9,884 bases of DNA. It comes from Acidobacteriota bacterium. GTDB lineage: Bacteria > Acidobacteriota > Holophagae > Thermotomaculales > Thermotomaculaceae. Of this stretch, positions 5,298 through 9,884 are shown piece after piece (positions within the stretch are counted from its first letter, which is position 1; every line of letters starts with the position of its first letter). The notes under the pieces are model-generated. The model did not search any database and had not been told where the DNA came from. It worked only from the letters and a program-made list of their open reading frames with translations. Location of the stretch: assembly GCA_027067895.1 (NCBI GenBank), contig JAMOUY010000154.1, positions 1 through 9,884 of the forward strand. The letters are read 5' to 3'. The translations under genes were made by a program, and so were the position numbers.

Positions 5298-8206
5298 TGA
5301 AAAAAATATTCTTAACATGCATGGTTTTAGCGACAATATTTGCTTATTCGTCCGAAAACACCATTCTTTACCGAAATTATGCCAACGGCAAACTTAAAGA
5401 AATTGTGTTTAACCCAAAATACGTTTTAATAAACGCAAATAAAAACACAAAAATATCCCCTGAAAGAGTTTTGAAAAACTTTATTGAAAAACAAAAACTC
5501 GGTATAGATTTGAAAAACTTTGAATTAAAAAGCAAACTTTCAAACACAAACACAACAACCTTACGCTACACTCAAAAAGCAAACAACCTGCCCGTTTTCA
5601 ACAGTGAATTGCTTTGCGTAATTTATAAAGACAAAGTTGTAAAACTTGTTAATAATACTTTCTCGGATTTCAACAAACCCGACTTTAAAAACATTGAAAA
5701 AATCAAAGAAAAAATAAAAATAAAACCGAAATTTAAAAAAATAGTTTCGGTTGAAAAGGGATATTTTGGCAAAAAACCTTGTTTCAGAATAAAAGCGGTT
5801 TTTGAAAAAGACTTAAAATATATTTACGTTGACGCAAAAAACGGACAAATCTTAAAAGAAAAAAGCCTTATCGTGCACTTTGATTCCCAAGGACAAATTT
5901 TTTACCCCAATCCCGTATGTTATTCCGGCAACACTCAACTGGCAGATAACAACGATAGCGACTACACCGAATTAAACCAAACATACGTTACTGTAACACT
6001 GACAGACATATCATCATCTGGAAAATTAAAAAATCGTTTTGTTGATTTAACAGCCCACGGAATTGCGCCCGCTTCTTACTTCGGATACTATCCCGTTTCC
6101 GAATACAGCCCGGGACTAGCAACGGAAAACAACGGAGGATACTTTTACCTAAGAAGCGATTACGCTTTTGAAGAGGTCAACGCATACTACTGGATTACCG
6201 AAGCAAGAAAATACATAGAATCAATGGGCATAGGCATACTGCCAAACCCTATTCCGGTAAACGTTCACTATATGAGAGCGGACAATTCTTTTTATTCGGA
6301 AACAGACAAAGGCTTGCATTTCGGAGACGGCGGGGTTGACGATGCGGAAGACGGAGAAATTATACTTCACGAATTTATGCATGCTGTAACCCATTACATT
6401 ATTCCGGGAATGGGAAACTCTTGGGAAGCGGCAAGCCTTGACGAGGGATTGAGCGATTACTTTGCGGCATCATTCGGAAACGATAAAATTTTCAGAGACT
6501 ATATCGGAGAATGGGACGCGACCACTTACCATCCCGGCACACCCGCTTACATAAGGCCGATAAAAACAGACAGACATTATCCTGAAAATATGAAAGAACC
6601 GTATTACCTCACCGGACAGGCAAATATTCACTGGGACGGGGTAATCTTTTCCTCAACCTTGTGGCAGATAAGAAAAGCGGTGGGAAATGAATTTGACAAA
6701 GACGTAATTGAAGCCCTTTACCATATTTCAACATCAACATCATACCAATCGGCGGCATTGTCGTTTTACAGTGCAGATGCCTTTAACGGCGGAAAGTTTC
6801 AAGAGACTATCTCATACTTTTTTTACAAAAGAGGAATACTGCCCGAAAATTATACCGTTTTTGTGCCTGAAAAAGAAGGAAAAAAACTTTTCTTTCCATA
6901 CGCGCCAAACAACAACAAATACCAAAGTTTTTTAGGGTTAATAAATCTCTCAAACCAACAGGCAACCATTTACATTGATTACATAGCAAAAGAAGGAATG
7001 CTTGTTTTAAGGGAAAAGGAAATTGTTTTAAACCCGGGAGAAAAATATTACAGCGAGGTTAACGGAGACGAAATCGACACCGATTTCTGGATAATGGCAA
7101 CATCAGACCAAAAAATTGAAGGCTACATTTACACCGTTGACAAAGAAAAATCAAAAAGCAGAATTTTCAAAGGAATAGAAAAACTTTCAAACACCGTTTA
7201 CGTCCCCCACATAGCACCAGAAACAGACTATTGGAACAGTTTTTGCGCGCTTGCAAACGGAAAAAACGTCAACACAAGCGTAAACATCGACATCCATCAA
7301 GGGGAAGAAACAACTATTCCGTCCCCCTCAAATCCTTACACAATGAATTACTTTGAATGGTATAGAGATTTTTACAATCCAAACGGCATTACCCCTGAAA
7401 AAAATTGGGCAACAATTAATTCTGACAGCGAAAACCTTGCATGCTACCAAATATTTGAAAGAAAAGACGTAAACCAAACCTGCGGACTTTCCCTTGATTT
7501 AATTCCTTCAAACACATTGTATTTCCCGCACATTCACGTTGAAGGAAACTACTGGTGGACGGGAATTGTATTTGAAAACACATCGGATAATCCAAGTCAA
7601 ATTACAGTATTTGCCTACGACGAGGACGGAAACACCCTTGACACCTTCTCTTTAAACCTTGACGCTTACCAAAAAACAGTCTGCCTTGTGCAGGATTTAT
7701 GGATAAACAACGGAAGGGATTTTCCTCAAAACACCGCATGGATAAAGATAACCGGCGAGGAAAACAACCTTATAGGCTATCAACTTTTCGGTACGCTTCC
7801 CGAAATGGGCGCAAGGCTTCTTTCGGGAATAAACGCAATAACCGTGCCGTCAACAAAACTTTTGTTTCCCCACATTCAATCCGGGGAAAATTTCTGGACT
7901 GGAATTGCGGTTATAAACTCTTCCCAAAACGAAAGCACAATAACCTTTACCGCATACGACAACCAAGGCAATATGCTTGAAGAGGTTGAAAAGGAAGGAA
8001 TAAAACCCAACCAGAAGACGGTTTTTCTTGTTAAAGACATTTTCTCGCCTGAAACAGTATCCGAAATCGCATACATAATAGCCAAATCGGAAAACAAACT
8101 GTGCGGATTTGAGATTGGCGGAAACTCAACGGCGGAAGAAAACGGAGAAATTGTTGAAAGGCAGGATTATATAGCGGGAATGGAAGGAATATCCCTTGAC
8201 AGATAA
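5297..8206 (+). CDS. Secreted thermolysin/fungalysin-like zinc metalloprotease with C-terminal four-unit β-repeat array
   Basis: A 969-residue exported gluzincin protease. Parts in order: signal peptide (1-17); fungalysin/thermolysin propeptide-like region (about 25-125); PepSY-like inhibitory region (about 140-190, ending in YIYVDAKNGQILKE); catalytic domain (about 195-515); repeat array (about 530-942). Zinc motif HEFMH is at 358-362. The third ligand is probably E383 in SLDEGLSDYFAASFG, and H445 in NIHWDGVIFSSTLW is placed like the thermolysin transition-state histidine. FYPNPV near 202-207 and the LDEGLSDYFAASFG and DGVIFSSTLWQIRKA motifs resemble M36-like/M4-like bacterial secreted proteases. 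It is presumably made as an inactive zymogen and activated outside the cytoplasm. The C-terminal array replaces the P/PPC domains often found there and is shared with the upstream gene. Start: ATG overlapping the previous stop, with GAGGT six bases before it. Substrate unknown. All catalytic residues appear intact. Confidence 0.9.
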   Translation: MKKIFLTCMVLATIFAYSSENTILYRNYANGKLKEIVFNPKYVLINANKNTKISPERVLKNFIEKQKLGIDLKNFELKSKLSNTNTTTLRYTQKANNLPVFNSELLCVIYKDKVVKLVNNTFSDFNKPDFKNIEKIKEKIKIKPKFKKIVSVEKGYFGKKPCFRIKAVFEKDLKYIYVDAKNGQILKEKSLIVHFDSQGQIFYPNPVCYSGNTQLADNNDSDYTELNQTYVTVTLTDISSSGKLKNRFVDLTAHGIAPASYFGYYPVSEYSPGLATENNGGYFYLRSDYAFEEVNAYYWITEARKYIESMGIGILPNPIPVNVHYMRADNSFYSETDKGLHFGDGGVDDAEDGEIILHEFMHAVTHYIIPGMGNSWEAASLDEGLSDYFAASFGNDKIFRDYIGEWDATTYHPGTPAYIRPIKTDRHYPENMKEPYYLTGQANIHWDGVIFSSTLWQIRKAVGNEFDKDVIEALYHISTSTSYQSAALSFYSADAFNGGKFQETISYFFYKRGILPENYTVFVPEKEGKKLFFPYAPNNNKYQSFLGLINLSNQQATIYIDYIAKEGMLVLREKEIVLNPGEKYYSEVNGDEIDTDFWIMATSDQKIEGYIYTVDKEKSKSRIFKGIEKLSNTVYVPHIAPETDYWNSFCALANGKNVNTSVNIDIHQGEETTIPSPSNPYTMNYFEWYRDFYNPNGITPEKNWATINSDSENLACYQIFERKDVNQTCGLSLDLIPSNTLYFPHIHVEGNYWWTGIVFENTSDNPSQITVFAYDEDGNTLDTFSLNLDAYQKTVCLVQDLWINNGRDFPQNTAWIKITGEENNLIGYQLFGTLPEMGARLLSGINAITVPSTKLLFPHIQSGENFWTGIAVINSSQNESTITFTAYDNQGNMLEEVEKEGIKPNQKTVFLVKDIFSPETVSEIAYIIAKSENKLCGFEIGGNSTAEENGEIVERQDYIAGMEGISLDR
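6884..8122 (+). repeat. Four-unit protein repeat array, copy B
   Basis: Units encoded at about 6884-7138, 7193-7459, 7514-7801 and 7856-8122 follow the same order as copy A. Pairings by shared words: LFFPYAPNN with LYFPLAFHD (unit 1); VPHIAPETDYW and NPYTMNYFEW (unit 2); LYFPHIHVEGNYWWTGI and NTAWIK (unit 3); FPHIQ...NFWTGIAV and GFE (unit 4). After unit 4 both proteins carry QDYI(A/S)GM. In this protein the array is the C-terminal end, with only about 27 residues after it. Confidence 0.75.
8184..8198 (+). promoter_or_regulatory. thiE ribosome binding site and TTG start inside the protease gene
   Basis: AAGGA (8184-8188) lies seven bases before TTG (8196-8198), the only candidate start ahead of the conserved GIYLILDR strand. 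The next in-frame Met is residue 112. The ATG at 8180 is out of frame. The start overlaps the protease stop codon region by 11 bases, which fits translational coupling. Confidence 0.7.
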
Positions 8207-8828
8207 AAGCGTTTTAAAAGAAAAAGGAATTTACCTTATACTTGACAGAAAACTTGCGGGAAACCGAAGTTATGAGGAAATTATTGAAAAAACATGCCCT
8301 TTCGGGGTTAAAATCGTTCAGTTAAGAGAGAAGAACATTTCAACAAAAGACTTTGTCAAACTTGCGGAAAGAATAAAAAAAGTGTGTAAAAAAAACGGAA
8401 TTTTGTTCATAATAAACGACAGGGTTGACGTTGCCTTTGCATCAAACGCGGACGGCGTCCATCTGGGACAGGACGATTTGCCGGTAAAATACGCAAGAAA
8501 AATACTTGGGAAAAACAAAGTTATAGGAATGTCGGCCGGAAACGAAGAGGAATTGGAATACGCGTTGAAGCAGGATATTGACTACATTTCCCCGGGTCCC
8601 GTTTTCTCAACCACAACAAAATCAGACGCAGGGCAGTCCGTGGGAATTGAGTTTGTAAAAAAGGTTTTGAAAAAAACCGAACTTCCCGTTATCCCAATCG
8701 GGGGAATTACCGAAAAAAACGCAAAAGAGATTTCCTCTCTCGGCATAAACAAGGTTGCGGTAATCTCGGCAATTTTAAAAGCGGAAGACATTGAAAAAGC
8801 AACAAAAAACCTGTTTGACGCACTGTAA
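8196..8828 (+). CDS. thiE: Thiamine phosphate synthase (thiamine-phosphate pyrophosphorylase)
   Basis: Cytosolic TIM-barrel enzyme that joins HMP pyrophosphate and the thiazole phosphate to give thiamine monophosphate and pyrophosphate. The 210 residues match the usual ThiE length. Signature segments are all present: QLREK at 42-46; NDRVDVA at 74-80; DGVHLGQDDLP at 86-96; IGMSAG at 110-115, where SxH is more usual; the pyrophosphate-binding SPGPVFSTTTKSDAG at 132-146; PIGGI at 167-171; and VAVISAI at 187-193. The intact QxREK and NDR motifs favour ThiE over the related regulator TenI. It starts with TTG and overlaps the protease gene by 11 bases, so it is probably co-transcribed with two secreted-protein genes, an unexpected setting. 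No TPP riboswitch is visible upstream, and there is hardly any room for one. No other thiamine gene is in the window. Confidence 0.93.
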   Translation: MTDKSVLKEKGIYLILDRKLAGNRSYEEIIEKTCPFGVKIVQLREKNISTKDFVKLAERIKKVCKKNGILFIINDRVDVAFASNADGVHLGQDDLPVKYARKILGKNKVIGMSAGNEEELEYALKQDIDYISPGPVFSTTTKSDAGQSVGIEFVKKVLKKTELPVIPIGGITEKNAKEISSLGINKVAVISAILKAEDIEKATKNLFDAL

Positions 8829-8860
8829 AAGAAAAAACTTTAATTTTTCCCAAAATCATT

Positions 8861-8880
8861 TAGAATTTAAGGATTGAGGA
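8861..8880 (+). promoter_or_regulatory. Weak candidate -10 box and ribosome binding site for the phosphoesterase gene
   Basis: The 58 bp gap after thiE holds TAGAAT (8861-8866), a good -10 match, but the best -35 at a 16-base spacer is only TTTAAT (8839-8844). GAGGAG (8876-8881 region, about six bases before the ATG at 8887) is a clear Shine-Dalgarno. The gene could be read from this promoter or by read-through from thiE. Confidence 0.3.
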
Positions 8881-8886
8881 GTTTTT

Positions 8887-9534
8887 ATGAAGATTGCGGT
8901 ATTAAGCGACATACACGGAAACATTGAAAAGATAAACTCTTGCGGAAAATTTTTGTCTCAATGCGACGGAATTGTTTTATGCGGCGACATATCCACCCAC
9001 GGAGAGGAAAAAGAGATTGAAAACGTTGTCAAAGAACTTAAAGGCATAAACAAAAACATTTTTGCAATACCGGGAAACATGGACGGAAAACACTCAATAA
9101 AAATCCTTGAAAAATTAGGGGTAAATATCCATGGGAAAAGAATTGAGTTTAACGGAATAGACTTTGTAGGTTGCGGCGGCTCAACCCCCACCCCGTTCGG
9201 CACCCCCTTTGAAATGGAAGAGGAAGAAATTGCAGAATGTATCTCAAAAAACATTGAAGAAGGGGAAAAAACAATAATTGTTTCCCATACCCCGCCTTAC
9301 AAAACAAAAACAGACAGGGTAATGCTCGGCATTCACGTAGGAAGCAAAACTTTGAGAAAAATTGTTGAAGAGAAACAGCCTCTCGCATTTCTGTGCGGGC
9401 ATATTCACGAAGCATCAGGCATAGACTACATAGGAAAAACCGTTGTTTTAAACCCCGGGCCTTTCAGAAGAGGGGGGATAGGGATTGTTGAAATTGAAGA
9501 AAACGGAATTAAAGCAGAGATTGAGAGGTTTTGA
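8887..9534 (+). CDS. Calcineurin-like metallophosphoesterase (YfcE/MJ0936-like)
   Basis: A 215-residue cytosolic single-domain phosphoesterase with the full dinuclear-metal motif set: DxH at D8-H10 in SDIHGN; GD at 33-34; GNMD at 63-66, where GNHD or GNCD is usual; H134 in SHTPP; and GHIH at 171-174, followed by LNPGPFRRGG near 194-203. Family members hydrolyse phosphodiesters or phosphomonoesters, and small-molecule phosphodiesterase activity is common in the YfcE/MJ0936 group. The true substrate cannot be read from the sequence. There is no signal peptide or membrane segment. The stop codon overlaps the start of the methyltransferase gene by one base, so the two are probably translated together. 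A link to the quinone or thiamine pathways rests on position alone. Confidence 0.88.
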   Translation: MKIAVLSDIHGNIEKINSCGKFLSQCDGIVLCGDISTHGEEKEIENVVKELKGINKNIFAIPGNMDGKHSIKILEKLGVNIHGKRIEFNGIDFVGCGGSTPTPFGTPFEMEEEEIAECISKNIEEGEKTIIVSHTPPYKTKTDRVMLGIHVGSKTLRKIVEEKQPLAFLCGHIHEASGIDYIGKTVVLNPGPFRRGGIGIVEIEENGIKAEIERF

Positions 9535-9884
9535 TGGACAAGGAAAGCAGAAAAATCCGCTCAATGTTTAACTCAATATCCCACAGATATGATTTTCTAA
9601 ACCATTTTTTCAGCGCAAACGTTGACAAAATTTGGCGAAAAAAAACCGTAAAAGCGCTTAAAGGGGAAAAAATTGAAAGAATTCTTGACGTTGCATGCGG
9701 CACACTTGACCTTGCGGTTGATTTTGCAAAAGAATTTCCCAAAGCGGACATTATCGGGGTTGACTTTGCGGAAAAAATGCTTGAAAAGGGATTAAAAAAA
9801 ATAAAGGGAAAAAGAATTTACCCTATTCACGCGGACGGAAGCAAACTTCCATTTAAGGACAACGTGTTTGACGCAGTTTCAATA
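9534..9884 (+). CDS. UbiE/MenG-type quinone C-methyltransferase (N-terminal 117 residues, runs off the window)
   Basis: Probably the SAM-dependent methyltransferase that converts demethylmenaquinone to menaquinone (MenG) or acts in ubiquinone synthesis (UbiE). The N-terminal signature is recognisable: MFNSISHRYDFLNHFFSANVDKIW at residues 11-34, like the family's F-x-x-(V/I)-A-x-x-YD-x-(M/L)-N-x-x-x-S. Motif I follows as ILDVACGTLDLA (50-61), then the acidic strand-2 end IIGVDFAEKML (74-84) and LPFKDNVFDAVSI (105-117). The ATG overlaps the preceding stop by one base, and GAGAGG (9523-9528) lies five bases upstream. Two positions are odd: Leu replaces the usual second motif-I Gly (CGTGD becomes CGTLD), and Asp sits where the signature has His before W34. 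About half the protein (usually 230-250 residues) lies beyond the window. Confidence 0.85.
   Translation, partial: MDKESRKIRSMFNSISHRYDFLNHFFSANVDKIWRKKTVKALKGEKIERILDVACGTLDLAVDFAKEFPKADIIGVDFAEKMLEKGLKKIKGKRIYPIHADGSKLPFKDNVFDAVSI

Noticed and set aside
8100..8195. TPP riboswitch upstream of thiE
   Set aside because: The bases before thiE are protease coding sequence with no visible THI-box-like CUGAGA motif or pairing arms, and the start lies inside the upstream gene.
3327..8206. The two repeat-protein genes as a single gene split by a frameshift
   Set aside because: Each has its own signal peptide, Shine-Dalgarno and start, and each array is complete. The one-base stop/start overlap is normal operon spacing rather than a broken frame.
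8831..8849. GAAAAA...TTTTTC inverted repeat after thiE as a terminator
   Set aside because: The stem is six pairs, of which five are A-T, with a seven-base loop and no T-tract after it. It is too weak to act as a rho-independent terminator.

Overview
The window comes from a bacterial chromosome of moderately low GC content. Coding strands are rich in A and purines (many AAA and GAA codons), genes are tightly packed, and ribosome binding sites are strong AGGAGG types. Two genes encode proteins with signal peptides. A partial UbiE/MenG-type methyltransferase points to a quinone-using respiratory organism. I cannot name the lineage from the sequence. The secreted β-repeat and choice-of-anchor J domains suggest an environmental, probably Gram-negative bacterium. 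No rRNA, tRNA, CRISPR array, insertion sequence or phage gene is visible.

Region 1 (1-3263) is a protein quality-control pair. clpB (minus strand, its 3' end cut off by the window edge) and htpX (plus strand) diverge from a 199 bp AT-rich intergenic region. That region carries two TTGACA boxes facing clpB and a plausible sigma-70 promoter facing htpX.

Region 2 (3264-8206) is the accessory heart of the window. It encodes two secreted proteins whose genes overlap by one base. The first (656 aa) has four β-rich repeat units followed by a choice-of-anchor J-like domain. The second (969 aa) is a thermolysin/fungalysin-type zinc metalloprotease with an FTP and PepSY-like propeptide, and it ends in a four-unit array that matches the first protein unit for unit. 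The array therefore appears once as a protease tail and once as a stand-alone protein with a different C-terminus. This looks like a co-expressed protease and partner system. A hairpin that overlaps the first gene's ribosome binding site, with a TATAAT box in its loop, separates it from htpX.

Region 3 (8196-9884) is metabolic. thiE (thiamine phosphate synthase) starts at a TTG inside the end of the protease gene. A calcineurin-like metallophosphoesterase follows after a 58 bp gap, and then a ubiE/menG-like methyltransferase that overlaps it by one base and runs off the window. Translational overlaps suggest two transcription units: repeat protein, protease and thiE; then phosphoesterase and methyltransferase. 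Read-through between them is possible, since no convincing terminator separates them.
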